Shown: positions 44,300-54,571 of the stretch, piece after piece
Layout of the letters: the number at the start of each line of letters is the position of its first letter
How positions within the stretch are numbered: position 1 is the first letter of the stretch
DNA from: an uncultured Prevotella sp.
Lineage (GTDB): Bacteria > Bacteroidota > Bacteroidia > Bacteroidales > Bacteroidaceae
Assembly (NCBI GenBank): GCA_934254985.1
Contig: CAKQMS010000002.1
Location: 62,001 to 126,000, forward strand
DNA: 64,000 nucleotides
Reading direction: 5' to 3'
The notes under the pieces: model-generated
Told to the model about the DNA's origin: nothing
What the model saw: the letters and a program-made list of their open reading frames with translations, nothing else
The model's database searches: none
Made by a program: the position numbers and the translations under genes

Positions 44300-44482
44300 C
44301 TATTCGTCACCCCAAGCATCATAACGCTTAGAAAGGATAGCATCAGGAGTTGAAACTTCACTACTTTCTGAATCAAAAGTTGGAGTATATCCTACAGGAT
44401 TGTTGCCACTAGATGCAGCCATTAGAGTCTGCTCTTCTATGATTGTGATATTGATTTCAGGTTTGATATATTTTGTTTTCAT
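44300..44482 (-). CDS. Small YIxPxI / Trp-acidic-tail protein 2
   Basis: A 60-residue protein that starts MKTKYIKPEINITIIEEQTL, continues MAASSG and ends RYDAWGDE. The YIxPxI motif is at residues 5-10 and MAASSG is at 21-26, the same positions as in small protein 1. No signal peptide is visible. The gene starts 24 bp after the stop of the large exported-protein gene (module 2), so it would be cotranscribed with it whether or not that gene is in frame. Confidence 0.82.
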   Translation of the reverse strand: MKTKYIKPEINITIIEEQTLMAASSGNNPVGYTPTFDSESSEVSTPDAILSKRYDAWGDE

Positions 44483-44506
44483 TGTTTCTTAGTTTTTATG
44501 TTGTTA

Positions 44507-46322
44507 TTACTTAATTACCACTTTCTTTCCATTATGGATATAGATACCCTTGTTAGGCTTCATTGTCTTCACACCCTGAAGTGAGAAGTATTCGTTAGCA
44601 TTAGCCTTAGCAGCATTTACGTTGCTGATGCCTGTTGTTTCGCCACCGAATGAAAGGAATGTAGCCTTAGATGCAGTTTCTGAGAGGTCGATATAGCACT
44701 TGCCTGCAGGGATATTTACACCATCAGCAACCTTACCGAAGCCAACCCCCTCTGCACGCTTTGTTAATACATAGTATTTTGTATCAGCAGTAGCTGTCAA
44801 TCCCTCGCCAGTAGCAACCTTCAAGTCGTTGCCATCAATAGCCTCAGCAGCCTCTTTGGCCAAAGCAAACTCGTAGCTATTCTCTTCGCCAGCAATAACA
44901 TATCCAGTACCAGCCTTTAGCACCTTGCCTGCCTCTACCTGTGTAAGGTTAATCTGATTGCCTTCAACCTTTGCAGTATAAACCTTAATGCCAGATTCCT
45001 CAGCAGGAACGGTTACATTAGAAGATGGTGAATAGGTAGCGAACTTAGCGGAAGAAATTGGAGCGAGGTCAGAAATTCTACGAATATAGATATAATCAAG
45101 ACCATTTTTAGCATCACCAGACTTCTTCCATACAAAAGGACAAGCCTTATTAACAACAATTATTTGTGATTTAGTATCTCCATTTGACATATCTGTAACA
45201 ACATGATCATAAGCTTCATCACCATAAGCGAAAGATAAAGTACAACCGACTTTATTATTTGCATACGTAAATGATGTCACTTCATATTTACCCGGAGTAA
45301 GATTTACCAATTCTATATCATTAGGAGCATAACCACAAGCAGCATTTGAAGAACGAACTACCATATTATTACCAGCAGAAGTTACTACAGCCCCTTCGAT
45401 ATTCTCACCTTCTGAATAATAAACGACATTATCAATCTTTGCATCCGAATAATCTAATGTTTTATTAAAACCATCAACATTAGGAGTTATTGTCAAACGA
45501 TATTCTTTATCAGTAACTCCATAAGAATATAGTTTACCATCAACATTTATAAAATGAGAGTAAGGTACTGTCACATCATCACCTTCAATACAAATTCCTT
45601 CAGAAATAGTTGTTCCAAGATTGGTTGTAACCGAATAATTATAATTATTTGCCTTACGCAAAGCAACATTTAGAACATTTTCAGAAGAGCCTAATTCCAT
45701 AGATGTAGTAGCTCCATCTGCAAAATAATACTTCTGCCCATCTATAGTTATAGGAGATTCGGCATATATAGTTGCGCTCAATTGGTCTTTTGCTATAACA
45801 CTTTTAATAGTTTGATTCTCATATTGATAATTTATTGTATAATCAACAAGATTAATACTATTATCTTTATCCATTACTAGGATAGCTACAACGCACCCAC
45901 TTCTACCTAGAGTAATATTTAGTGTTGGACTATCATTATCAACTTTTAAAAAAGTCAAATTATTTCCTGTATAATCAGTTGTAACAGTACAATTAGCTAT
46001 AGAACAAACATTCCCTGCCTTATTTTGAGTATCAAACCAATTGACAATAACCAATTGGTCTTTCTTAAGAGATATAGAAATCGTAGCACTTCTATTTCCA
46101 GAACCGAAGTTGTATAAACCAAAATTTGAATCTCTATACCTCAAATCTCCTGAAGTAGGTAACGTACTAGAATCTTTTAGGAAATTATACAATACAGGAT
46201 TCTTGTATCCTTTTACTGTATAAGAATCAGATAAAGAAGTTGAATAACCCCATACTTTTACCCCCCCCTAACATGCAAAACAGCACAGCGAGAAGCATAG
46301 TTTTTAATAAATTTTGTTTCAT
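44507..46322 (-). CDS. Large exported T9SS-type protein, frameshifted at a poly(G) tract
   Basis: The gene starts at the ATG at 46322 (MKQNLLKTMLLAVLFCMLGG). A run of eight G on the coding strand (46261-46268) follows codon 18, and the frame then stops after 31 codons. With seven or ten G the frame continues VKVWGYSTSLSDSY into the 561-residue open frame. The mature protein has a beta-rich N-terminal part and a domain at about 390-530 shared with the 54956-56144 protein (IKVYTAKVEGNQINLTQV...AGTGYVIAG). The C-terminus, YFSLQGVKTMKPNKGIYIHN then GKKVVIK, resembles a T9SS sorting domain. It is either phase-variable and OFF here, or affected by an indel or read error. Confidence 0.8.
46261..46268 (-). 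repeat. Poly(G) tract (G8 on coding strand) in the module 2 large gene
   Basis: Eight consecutive C on the plus strand. It lies just after the hydrophobic part of the signal peptide and is the position where the reading frame breaks by one base. Confidence 0.85.
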
Positions 46323-46642
46323 TTTTTTATGTTTTAGTTATTAATTTAGGTATCGATTGTAAAATTCAACTGTTTGAATTGCCATTCATTAAGTAGTCGT
46401 AGCACAGAAGAGTAAGCATTTCAACTGCGTGTATGCAAAGATATAACGAATTAATTACAACGACAATAGGTATATTGTATAAATGCCAATTATTGCCAAA
46501 ATATGTAGTAGATTACCAAAAATCATAGTTGCAAGAAAACAATTATGCCTCAAACTACAGAGTACAAGTAGGTATCTGCAGTTTGAGGCATAAGATTAAT
46601 ACTTCCGTGATAATAAAGAATGTGTGGAAGACTATATAGCTC
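46323..46642. other. Intergenic region upstream of module 2
   Basis: About 320 bp. It contains the -7 box TATCTTTGC on the minus strand (46435-46443). A possible terminator hairpin of the GYF-protein gene is formed by TATGCCTCAAACTACAG and CTGCAGTTTGAGGCATA (about 46543-46591). I see no gene. Confidence 0.65.
46435..46443 (-). promoter_or_regulatory. -7 box for module 2
   Basis: The minus strand reads TATCTTTGC, a full match to TAnnTTTGC, about 112 bp upstream of the ATG at 46322. Confidence 0.6.
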
Positions 46643-47530
46643 TTAAATCATATCGATGAGCTTGTCGATAGCATCACCGATGCCTTTATCGCCATCAGGA
46701 TCCATCTTCTTCTTGACATGCTTCTTCACCACATCTTTCACATCGTTGACAATCTCCTCGTCCTCACTATCCACCGACTCAGCATTAGTGTCGTCGGCAT
46801 TGTCGGCATTAGAATCGTCTGAAGGCGATGTGGAGAGCCAATCGTTATTCGACTTAGTCTTCGATGGTTTGCCGAAGCCTTCGCCAATAGACTTGGCAAG
46901 GTCAGCCTCGCCAACGGTAAACACCTTGCCAAGTAAACCTACCGATGCAGTATGCTCCTCGCCACGGAATTCTATTGTGGTGGTAGAGAAGAAGATGTAG
47001 TTATGGTAAACGAGCACACTATTGAGCAGAGGCTCAACGAGGTTGGCTATCATCGAACCACCAAGAGCACCCGTCATCTGTCGTATTTGCTTAGGCAAAG
47101 GTAGTGCGTCGTTGACGGTTTGTGTGAGAGCCGAAGTGATATTCTCTTGTATCACCTCCTGATGTTTATTACGGTCAGGACATGTGGTGCCCATCAATAT
47201 TGCAGCAAAGAGGATTATTGCCAATCCTATCCACAGCATAGTTGTTCCACAACCTTTTCCCTTCTTCTTTGGTTTCTCAGGTGTTGGTTCTGGTGCAGGC
47301 TCATATTCTGGCTGCACATATGCAGGTTGTGGAGTAGGATTTGTAGGAGGTGGAGGTGGCGTCTGCTGTCCATAGAGATAGTTTTTGAGTTCTTCCACCT
47401 GCCATGCAGGAGTCCAGTCTGTCATTCCCTCAGCCCATACCAGGGTATCAGAGTTAAGACCTCTTTTCACAAGCTCGTCGATGGTGTATGGTCCAGCTTG
47501 CTGTCCGTTGTCTACGATAAAATAGTTCAT
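46643..47530 (-). CDS. GYF_2-domain membrane protein
   Basis: 295 residues. Residues 1-55 are a GYF_2 domain (YFIVDNGQQAGPYTIDELVK, TLVWAEGMTDWTPA), which binds proline-rich peptides. A Pro-rich linker (57-90) and a transmembrane helix (TMLWIGLAIILFAAILMG) follow. Then comes a DUF4359-like soluble part (NYIFFSTTTIEFRGEEHTAS, then VGLLGKVF) and an acidic, then lysine-rich tail. Related proteins in Bacteroidota are uncharacterised. A -7 box lies 29 bp upstream. Confidence 0.82.
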   Translation of the reverse strand: MNYFIVDNGQQAGPYTIDELVKRGLNSDTLVWAEGMTDWTPAWQVEELKNYLYGQQTPPPPPTNPTPQPAYVQPEYEPAPEPTPEKPKKKGKGCGTTMLWIGLAIILFAAILMGTTCPDRNKHQEVIQENITSALTQTVNDALPLPKQIRQMTGALGGSMIANLVEPLLNSVLVYHNYIFFSTTTIEFRGEEHTASVGLLGKVFTVGEADLAKSIGEGFGKPSKTKSNNDWLSTSPSDDSNADNADDTNAESVDSEDEEIVNDVKDVVKKHVKKKMDPDGDKGIGDAIDKLIDMI

Positions 47531-47559
47531 CTTTCTATATATATAATAATGTATGGGCG

Positions 47560-47568
47560 CAAAAGTAC
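47560..47568 (-). promoter_or_regulatory. -7 box for the GYF-domain gene
   Basis: The minus strand reads TACTTTTGC, a full match to TAnnTTTGC, 29 bp upstream of the start codon. Confidence 0.6.
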
Positions 47569-47699
47569 AAAAAATATATCTATTTGCCTATATCTGCTTA
47601 AAAAAAATTCATCGTAACATTATCGAAACATTAGTGCAATGCTGCAGCAACATCTTTTATAGACCTTTGCATCGTGAAAAGTACAACAACAATAAAACG

Positions 47700-48719
47700 A
47701 TGAAAAAGAATTTGATTGTTGCAGCCGTTATGGCTTGCACCGCCATGAGCGCCATGGCACAAGATGTAGACTTGACTCCAAAGATAGGAGGAACCATTCG
47801 AAGCAAATACGAATACCAGACCGAAGAGGGCGAAGGTCGCTTCGAGGTTAGAAATGCGAGAATTAATATCACAGGCAAGGTTACCCCTATAGTATCATAC
47901 AAGGCAGAGATAGACCTCTGCGACGAGGGTGCAATAAAGATGCTCGACGCATATACAAGATTGAAGCCTTCTAAGGATTGGCAGTTTACAATTGGTCAGA
48001 TGCGTGTGCCTTTCACCATCGATGCCCACCGCTCTCCACATCAGCAGTATTTCGCCAACCGTTCGTTCATTGCCAAGCAAGTGGGCAATGTGAGAGACGT
48101 TGGTGCTGCCGTAGGATATAATGTTAATGTTGGTTTCCCTATCATCCTCGAAGCAGGACTCTTCAATGGCTCAGGACTAACAAACCAGAAGGACTATTGG
48201 ACCAAGGGAACAAACTATTCTGCTAAGGCACAGTTCCTGTTGCCATGCGGACTCAACGTAGTGGGTAGCATACAGAAAGTGAAACCATCGGATGTCACCG
48301 TTACTATGTACGACGGTGGACTCACCTTCCACCACAAGCAACTCTTGATAGAGGCAGAATATCTATATAAGCACTATTCTAAGGATGCCTTTGAGGGAGT
48401 GCATGCCTTTGACGGTTTCATCAACTACGACTTCTTGATGAAGAAAGGTCCGCTGCAGAAAATCTCAGCCCTTGCCCGCTACGACTTCATGAGCAACCAT
48501 AGCGATGGTAAGCGTTATGAGAATAGCAATGGCGAGAGCGTACTCAAGGTCAACGACTACAAGCGCAGTCGTATCACCAGCGGTATCACGCTAAGCTTCG
48601 CCAAGCCTTTCATCAGCGACGTTAGAATAAACTTCGAAAAATACTTCTATGCCAAGAATAGCATAGCCAAACCATCCGAGAAAGATAAAATCGTCATTGA
48701 GTTTATGACGAAATTCTAA
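47700..48719 (+). CDS. Porin, phosphate-selective porin O/P-like
   Basis: About 339 residues from the ATG of MKKNLIVAAVMACTAMSAMA. The open frame extends upstream, but only this start gives a signal peptide (cleavage after AMAQ). The mature part is a beta-barrel: GGTIRSKYEYQTEEGEGRFE, YKAEIDLCDEGAIKMLDAYT, and the motif WQFTIGQMRVPFTIDAHRSP typical of OprO/P-like porins. It ends in a barrel strand with Phe (IEFMTKF). It allows passive diffusion of small anions or solutes; specificity is not known. It is convergent with rsgA. Confidence 0.85.
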   Translation: MKKNLIVAAVMACTAMSAMAQDVDLTPKIGGTIRSKYEYQTEEGEGRFEVRNARINITGKVTPIVSYKAEIDLCDEGAIKMLDAYTRLKPSKDWQFTIGQMRVPFTIDAHRSPHQQYFANRSFIAKQVGNVRDVGAAVGYNVNVGFPIILEAGLFNGSGLTNQKDYWTKGTNYSAKAQFLLPCGLNVVGSIQKVKPSDVTVTMYDGGLTFHHKQLLIEAEYLYKHYSKDAFEGVHAFDGFINYDFLMKKGPLQKISALARYDFMSNHSDGKRYENSNGESVLKVNDYKRSRITSGITLSFAKPFISDVRINFEKYFYAKNSIAKPSEKDKIVIEFMTKF

Positions 48720-48730
48720 GGAGAGAGAAG

Positions 48731-48815
48731 AGTGAAGAGTGAAGAACGAAGAGTGAAGAATCAAAATGCTATAAAAGCTAATGGATTCTTCACTCTTCGT
48801 TCTTCACTCTTCACT
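48731..48815. repeat. 32-bp perfect inverted repeat made of GAAGAGTGAA words
   Basis: The arms 48731-48762 and 48784-48815 are exact reverse complements with a 21-base loop. Each arm consists of GAAGAGTGAAGAACGAAGAG-type microsatellite. A further CTTCACTCTTCACTTAAATT copy follows. It lies between the convergent porin and rsgA genes and could act as a bidirectional terminator despite lacking a T-tract. Confidence 0.8.
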
Positions 48816-48845
48816 TAAATTCTTCACTCTTCACTTAAATTCTTC

Positions 48846-49778
48846 CTACTGGCTCTCTCTATACTTTCCTTCTTCTTTATCTTCGAGCATAGAGAGGTAG
48901 CTTTGGTAGCGGCTGGCAGAGATATAGTGGTCTTCCACAGCCTTGAGCACAGCACAACCAGGCTCGTGAGTGTGAGTACAGTTATTGAAGCGGCAATGCT
49001 GCGAGAAATGGAATATCTCTTTGAAATAGCTCGTTATCTCTTCTGGTTCCATATCGAAAGTGCCGAAACCTTTTATGCCTGGAGTATCTATGACATAGCC
49101 ACCACATGGCAACAGAAGCATTTCGCTGAATGTTGTGGTGTGCATACCCGTATCGTGAGCATAGCTAATCTCGGCAGTACGCTGCTGAGCGCCAGGCACA
49201 ATGCGGTTGATAAGGGTAGACTTTCCCACTCCACTATTTCCGCTTAGCAAAGTCACTTTGCCCTGCAAGTGCGGCATTATCGCCTCTACACCCTCGCCAG
49301 TCTCTGCCGATACCTCCAAGCATTCGTAGCCGATGGTGGTATAGAGGGTCACCATCATCTTCTGATATCGAGCCTCATCTTCTGTTAGGATATCCGTTTT
49401 GTTGAATACCAACACCACAGGCACATTATAAGCCTCAGCCGAAGCCAAGAAGCGGTCGATGAAGGTAGTGGAAGTTTGCGGATGAGCCACAGTAACGATG
49501 AGCATAGCCAAGTCGACATTAGCTGCGAGGATATGACTTTGCTTCGAAAGGTTCTGCGACTTTCTGATAATATAGTTCTTTCTGTCTTCGATAGCCGAGA
49601 TAAAGGCAGTACCCTCTTGGTTAGTAACCAAAGTAACCCTGTCGCCAACGGCCACAGGGTTAGTACTTCGGATACCTTTCAGTCGAAAGTTACCCTTTAT
49701 CTTGCTCTCTATGAGTTGGCCGTCGTCGGTTTTGACGGTATACCAACTACCAGTATTCTTTATTACTAATCCTTTCAT
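48846..49778 (-). CDS. rsgA: Ribosome small subunit-dependent GTPase A
   Basis: A 310-residue circularly permuted GTPase that checks late 30S maturation. An OB domain (about 1-70) is followed by the permuted GTPase motifs: G4 NKTD (126-129), G1 GNSGVGKST (180-188) and G3 DTPGIKGFG. The C-terminal zinc finger has [14 protein letters not shown]. Length is normal. It lies 8 bp downstream of frr, so the two translation-related genes form an operon. Confidence 0.96.
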   Translation of the reverse strand: MKGLVIKNTGSWYTVKTDDGQLIESKIKGNFRLKGIRSTNPVAVGDRVTLVTNQEGTAFISAIEDRKNYIIRKSQNLSKQSHILAANVDLAMLIVTVAHPQTSTTFIDRFLASAEAYNVPVVLVFNKTDILTEDEARYQKMMVTLYTTIGYECLEVSAETGEGVEAIMPHLQGKVTLLSGNSGVGKSTLINRIVPGAQQRTAEISYAHDTGMHTTTFSEMLLLPCGGYVIDTPGIKGFGTFDMEPEEITSYFKEIFHFSQHCRFNNCTHTHEPGCAVLKAVEDHYISASRYQSYLSMLEDKEEGKYRESQ

Positions 49779-49786
49779 GCGCAGGA

Positions 49787-50347
49787 TTACACAGTCATGA
49801 TTTCCTTCTGCTTCTCTGCCAGCAGGTCGTCAATCTTCTTGATGTACTTATCGTGAAGCTTCTGCAAGTCGTTCTCAGCATCCTTCTCAAGGTCTTCTGA
49901 GAGTCCGTCCTTGATAGCCTTCTTCAGCTTATCCTTGATTTCGCCACGTACGTTGCGCACCTCTACCTTGGTCTTTTCGCCAATCTTGTTGCACTGCTTC
50001 ACCAAGTCGCGACGACGCTCCTCAGTAGGCTGAGGAATAGCAAGGCGGATAACTTCGCCATTGTTCTCAGGTGTGATACCAACATCGCTATCCATGATAC
50101 CCTTTTCGATATCCTTGATAGCCTTACGGTCCCAAGGCTTAATAGCTATGGTACGTGCGTCAGGCACAGATACTGATGCCACCTGATTCAATGGCACCAT
50201 CGATCCGTATGAGCTAACTCTAACTCCGTCAAGGATTGCAACATTTGCACGTCCTGCTCTAATGCGTGCCAACTGCTCTTCCAAGTACATGGCAGCCATA
50301 TCCATACGCTCTTCGGCGTCGGTAAGTGTTTCTTTTACGTCTAACAT
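49787..50347 (-). CDS. frr: Ribosome recycling factor
   Basis: About 186 residues from the ATG of [15 protein letters not shown]; the longer frame adds a non-family N-terminus that reaches the promoter. Core motifs are [39 protein letters not shown] and [20 protein letters not shown]. With EF-G it splits post-termination ribosomes. A -7 box (TATTTTTG on the minus strand, 50381-50388) lies about 34 bp upstream. rsgA follows 8 bp later. Confidence 0.97.
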   Translation of the reverse strand: MLDVKETLTDAEERMDMAAMYLEEQLARIRAGRANVAILDGVRVSSYGSMVPLNQVASVSVPDARTIAIKPWDRKAIKDIEKGIMDSDVGITPENNGEVIRLAIPQPTEERRRDLVKQCNKIGEKTKVEVRNVRGEIKDKLKKAIKDGLSEDLEKDAENDLQKLHDKYIKKIDDLLAEKQKEIMTV

Positions 50348-50380
50348 AATAATTAAATTAATGATTTTCGATATTTTGCA

Positions 50381-50388
50381 CAAAAATA
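50381..50388 (-). promoter_or_regulatory. -7 box for frr-rsgA
   Basis: The minus strand reads TATTTTTG then TGC, matching TAnnTTTG. Confidence 0.55.
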
Positions 50389-50565
50389 GGCATTAATTTC
50401 GAAATAGCCAATAGTTTGATTATTTTTTTGTATAAGAAATAGGTGGAAATTGTCCAAACATACCTTGCTATTTGAGTTTTCTACCACTATTTAGCCTGTA
50501 TAGGTTATAATCTGTAATCAAGAATAAGTGTATTTACAACATTATGCAAGAAAAGTGAGAAAATA

Positions 50566-50598
50566 TTTGGTATATTGAAATTAACTTGCTACTTTTGC
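50566..50598 (+). promoter_or_regulatory. Promoter for the 50669 T9SS-cargo operon
   Basis: TTTG at 50566-50569 and TACTTTTGC at 50590-50598 are 20 bp apart, a full Bacteroidota consensus. The start codon follows 70 bp later. Confidence 0.78.
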
Positions 50599-50668
50599 GA
50601 TGTTATTAGAGAAATAGAACAACTGACACCGCTTATTGAACATTTTAAAATTATATTAATAGTTGCGT

Positions 50669-52459
50669 ATGAGACATTTCTACACTACGATGTTGGCAGC
50701 AATGGTTGCTACAACATCATTTGCACAATCAACAGTAAAGACTCAGTCGCTCCTTGAGGCAAATACCGTTGGTACAGTTACCACATGCCCTATCAAGCAG
50801 CAAGCTAAAGTGCTTCCTTTTGGAGCAAAGAAGACTAACTTCCGTCTTCCAAACTTTGCTAAGAAAACAACCTTGTCACCAGCATTGCGTGCAAAGAGAG
50901 CCGCAGCAGAAGACATGCCAATGATCTCAGAACAGCCACAGGGAACACTCTATGCCAATTATTATGGCAACGAGGCAGGCTATGAGATTTTCTGGGGAGG
51001 AGTAGTATCTACAGAAATTGATGGTGCTGCAGAAAACTTCGTTGTTGCCGACAATGGTGATGTGTATCTTAAGGATGCTATGTCGACTTTGCGTCAGGGC
51101 AACTGGATAAAAGGTCATAAGGCTGAAGGCGACACCATAGTTTTCAATTTCCCTCAGAAATACTACCAGCAGGAAGCTGAAGACGAGACTGGCAAGCCTA
51201 CAGGCGGAATGGAATACTGCTATCTATGGCGTACGGTGCTTAGCGATGGTCGCGACACTTTCATTCCAGACCCTACATCACAAACTATTAAATATGTATT
51301 CCGCAACGATTCGTTGATTCGTGTTGACGACTTCAAGGACGGAATCTATCTTAGCCTTGCCGATGCCGATGGTGTATGGGTGGGCTATAACGACTTCCGC
51401 AGTACATGGACTAAGTGTAAGGATCAGATTGCTGTGCTTCCTGCAACAGCAAAACCTGAGAAATACCAGCTTGACTATTTCTTTAATGCCAATGGTCAGT
51501 CAGATACTCGTATTATAAATGTTGCTACCGATGGCAACGACATCTATCTCGGCAACCTTTCTGACGGAAATCCTGATGGATGGGTTAAGGGTGAACTCAA
51601 AGATGGTAAAGCTTACTTTAAAGGCATGAACTACCTCGGTGTAGAAGATGGCGTCGACGCAGGTACATCTTATCACACTTATTTCTCACCAGCAGGTTCT
51701 GTTAAACAGTATTTCGAAGATTACAACTTCACTATTGATAGCGTTTATTTCAGAGACGAGATTATCTTCGACTATAACGCAGAGACAAAGAGTTTGAAGT
51801 CTGACAGCCTGTTTATCATCAACGTAGGCAAGAAAGACATCTATGCTCTCACCAAGTTCTACAATAGCAGTATGGCTCCATGGATAGAGAAGCCTGGTAC
51901 ACCAAAGAAGCCTTTCCTCTACGACTTCCTACCTTTCAAGGATGGCGCCGGCAAGGGTGGTATACAATTCGATGTTGAATATACATCTACAGATGGTGTA
52001 TATCTCGACCCTAACAAGATGTACTACAACATCTATTTCGACGACGAAATCCATACATTCTATTCTGACGAATACGTGAGTGGTTTACCAGGAGATGCCG
52101 ATGAGGTTACTGACATTCCATTGAACTATAACAACAATGTCGACATTATGGCTTACAACAACTCACGCATCGTATACTTCTATACCACAGGTTTCGAGAG
52201 CTTTGGTATTCAGCTCCTTTACAAGGATGGCGACAAGGTTTACAAGTCAGATATGGCTAAATTCGTATTCGATGAGGATGGCGAACCTGTAGCAGGTATT
52301 AAGAATGCAACAGCCAACAACTTCGGCTCTGCAGTAAAGAGCGTAAGCTATACCGACCTCAGCGGCCGCACCATCAGCAAGCCTAACAAGGGTATATATA
52401 TGAAGACCGTAAGATTTGCTGACGGCACTCAGAAGACTATTAAATACATTAAGAAATAA
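50669..52459 (+). CDS. Large exported protein with T9SS-like C-terminal domain
   Basis: About 596 residues from the ATG of MRHFYTTMLAAMVATTSFAQ, with a clear SPI signal. The body is Asp/Tyr-rich beta structure (YANYYGNEAGYEIFWGGVVS, DSLIRVDDFKDGIYLSLADA) with no domain I recognise. The last about 35 residues, SVSYTDLSGRTISKPNKGIY, then MKTVRFADGTQKTIKYIKK, match the T9SS type A sorting-domain pattern (strand, xGxxxxxPxKGIYI, basic end). Export through the type IX system to the surface is therefore likely. It is followed 4 bp later by an Omp28-like cargo gene. Confidence 0.8.
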   Translation: MRHFYTTMLAAMVATTSFAQSTVKTQSLLEANTVGTVTTCPIKQQAKVLPFGAKKTNFRLPNFAKKTTLSPALRAKRAAAEDMPMISEQPQGTLYANYYGNEAGYEIFWGGVVSTEIDGAAENFVVADNGDVYLKDAMSTLRQGNWIKGHKAEGDTIVFNFPQKYYQQEAEDETGKPTGGMEYCYLWRTVLSDGRDTFIPDPTSQTIKYVFRNDSLIRVDDFKDGIYLSLADADGVWVGYNDFRSTWTKCKDQIAVLPATAKPEKYQLDYFFNANGQSDTRIINVATDGNDIYLGNLSDGNPDGWVKGELKDGKAYFKGMNYLGVEDGVDAGTSYHTYFSPAGSVKQYFEDYNFTIDSVYFRDEIIFDYNAETKSLKSDSLFIINVGKKDIYALTKFYNSSMAPWIEKPGTPKKPFLYDFLPFKDGAGKGGIQFDVEYTSTDGVYLDPNKMYYNIYFDDEIHTFYSDEYVSGLPGDADEVTDIPLNYNNNVDIMAYNNSRIVYFYTTGFESFGIQLLYKDGDKVYKSDMAKFVFDEDGEPVAGIKNATANNFGSAVKSVSYTDLSGRTISKPNKGIYMKTVRFADGTQKTIKYIKK

Positions 52460-52463
52460 GACC

Positions 52464-54320
52464 ATGATACAGAAAAAGCATTTCCTCGGCGCCTTTATTA
52501 TGGCAGCCGCTTTCGCTGGCTACACCTTTAATGGTTATGCCAACGATGGATTGGTAACATATAGTGCAAATACTGGCACAAAAGAAGTGAAATACTTCGG
52601 AACAGCGAAGAAAGAGTCTTTCGATGTTGCCATGTTGCTTGCCGACAAATATACTAAGGGCAAAAAGATTGAAACCATCAAAGTGCCATTCCCAAAGAAT
52701 GCAGAAATAGGCAATGTCAAGATTTGGCTGACTAAGAAGCTTACTCTTGAGAATAAAAAGAATGTAGCAGACGTGATGACTCTTGATGCCACTATGGACG
52801 ACTCTACAGCTATTGTAAAGTTCGCTACTCCATACACCATTGATAGCGACACGCTATACATTGGCTATTCGTTTGACGTAGTTGAGCTGACAGAAAGAAC
52901 CCAACTTCCTATTTCATTGATTAACGAAAAGGGAGTACAAGGATTGTGGACTCACTCAAGCCGCACATATCGTTCATGGCTTGACAAGTCTACCTACGGT
53001 TGCTCTGCTATGCAGGTTGAACTATCAGGATTTAACGCCAACGATGCCTATTTCGAGGGTTTCAAGGATTATTATAATCAGGTGAACATAGCTACCCCTA
53101 TTAATCTTACCCTCTTGAATCGTGGCTACAATGGCATAAAGTCGATAGACTATAGCTACAGCGTAGGCGATAAGAAAGTTAGCGACCACTTAACTCTCGA
53201 AGCTCCTATCCCTGCATGTCTCAATGCTTCTACCGAGTTTACTGTCACATTGCCTGCAATAGAGGCAAAGGGCAAATATCCTGTTACATTCTCTATCGAC
53301 AAGGTGAACGGAGAGGCTAACAGCGAAGTTGCTACTGCCAACAGCACAATGGCAATATACAACAAGTTGCCTAAGCATCGCCCTGTGATGGAAGAGTTTA
53401 CAGGAACATGGTGTGGTAACTGCTCACGCGGTTGGATTGGTTTGGAAGTAATGACTCGCTTGCATCCTGACTTCATCGCTTTGGCATACCACTCTGGCGA
53501 CGTGATGCAGGTTATTGACCAAAAGCAGTTCTTAGGCTTCGATACAGAGAATCCTGCATATCCTATGGCAAATATCGACCGTGTATACACAGATATAGAC
53601 CCATACTATGGTGCCGACATGACACCTTTCGGTATTGAGGAGATATGGAAAAAGCAAGCTGAGATATTGGCTCCTGCAAGTTTGGAGACAGAGGCTGCAT
53701 TTACTCCTGATGGCAAGGACATCAAGGCTAAGGCTACATTGGAGTTCCCAGAGGCAGCCAATGATGCCGACAAGTATAGCGTAGAGTTTGTACTCGTTAC
53801 TGATGGTCTGCATGGCGAAGGACAGGCATGGGAGCAGAGCAATTATCTTGAGGAAAACGAGAAAGGTGATTACCCATTCCCTGAGGCAGATATTTTCTTT
53901 GCTGGTAGCTCATCAATACCAAACATGCACTACAATGATGTAGTAGTAGCAACAACTCGCTTGCGCAATGGTCTTATCAAGTTGCCAGCAAAGGTTGAAG
54001 CAGAGAAAGCATTCAGCATCGAAGGAACAATCACAGAAGTTGACTCTATCAAGAACATGGCAAACTATCCTGTTATCCAAGATTCAAAGAACTTGCGCAT
54101 CGTGGCTCTGCTCATCAACGAAAAGGGAGAAATCGTGAATGGTGCTCAGGCTAAGGTTACAGGCTATGAGACTACAGGCATCCGCAACATCAACAACAAT
54201 GCAGCAGAAGCTGATGTTCCTGCAATCTACAACCTCCAGGGTCACCGCTTGCAGACCATGCAGAAGGGCTTGAACATCATCCGCACCAAGGATGGCAAGA
54301 CAAAGAAGGTGATGCTATAA
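52464..54320 (+). CDS. Omp28-related exported protein with thioredoxin-like domain and T9SS-like C-terminus
   Basis: About 618 residues from the ATG of MIQKKHFLGAFIMAAAFAGY, which overlaps no signal from the previous gene and gives a good SPI peptide (ending GYAND). The N-terminal beta-sandwich is followed by an Omp28-type thioredoxin-like domain. It starts at about 305 with RPVMEEFTGTWCGNCSRGWI, with the CxxC pair Cys317/Cys320. A later beta domain and a T9SS-like tail (IYNLQGHRLQTMQKGLNIIR, then TKDGKTKKVML) follow. It is cotranscribed with the preceding cargo gene. Its role is unknown; a surface thiol or scaffold function is an inference from the CGNC motif. Confidence 0.85.
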   Translation: MIQKKHFLGAFIMAAAFAGYTFNGYANDGLVTYSANTGTKEVKYFGTAKKESFDVAMLLADKYTKGKKIETIKVPFPKNAEIGNVKIWLTKKLTLENKKNVADVMTLDATMDDSTAIVKFATPYTIDSDTLYIGYSFDVVELTERTQLPISLINEKGVQGLWTHSSRTYRSWLDKSTYGCSAMQVELSGFNANDAYFEGFKDYYNQVNIATPINLTLLNRGYNGIKSIDYSYSVGDKKVSDHLTLEAPIPACLNASTEFTVTLPAIEAKGKYPVTFSIDKVNGEANSEVATANSTMAIYNKLPKHRPVMEEFTGTWCGNCSRGWIGLEVMTRLHPDFIALAYHSGDVMQVIDQKQFLGFDTENPAYPMANIDRVYTDIDPYYGADMTPFGIEEIWKKQAEILAPASLETEAAFTPDGKDIKAKATLEFPEAANDADKYSVEFVLVTDGLHGEGQAWEQSNYLEENEKGDYPFPEADIFFAGSSSIPNMHYNDVVVATTRLRNGLIKLPAKVEAEKAFSIEGTITEVDSIKNMANYPVIQDSKNLRIVALLINEKGEIVNGAQAKVTGYETTGIRNINNNAAEADVPAIYNLQGHRLQTMQKGLNIIRTKDGKTKKVML

Positions 54321-54367
54321 GCATGAATCTCATCTTATAGACTCTTTATAGTTTATACATATCAACG

Positions 54368-54406
54368 ACATAGCTCAGAGTTCGCGCTCTGAGCTATGTT
54401 TTTTTT
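54368..54406 (+). terminator. Terminator after the Omp28-like gene
   Basis: A perfect 13 bp stem pairs ACATAGCTCAGAG (54368-54380) with CTCTGAGCTATGT (54387-54399), followed by TTTTTTT. Confidence 0.92.
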
Positions 54407-54432
54407 AAGATCACCCGACAAACGATGGGGAT

Positions 54433-54551
54433 TAATGTTTAGTGTTTAATGTTTAGTGTTTAGACGGTCTTTTAAACATAAACCTTATAAACCGTTGCTG
54501 GAGAATATCGCACACCCATTAAACATTAAACACTAAACATTAAACACTAAA
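54433..54551. repeat. Inverted pair of TTTAGTG/TTTAATG heptad arrays
   Basis: Four heptads (GTTTAGT, GTTTAAT alternating) at 54433-54463 and their reverse complements at 54518-54551 flank about 54 bp. The left array plus its flank (54436-54489, ending TAAACATAAACCTTATA) recurs as a direct repeat at 56626-56679. Confidence 0.75.
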
Positions 54552-54571
54552 GAGAATTATGTCTCAAAAAC

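Noticed and set aside
47553..47699. N-terminal extension of the porin
   Set aside because: The extra 49 residues are upstream of a perfect signal peptide and come from AT-rich intergenic sequence.
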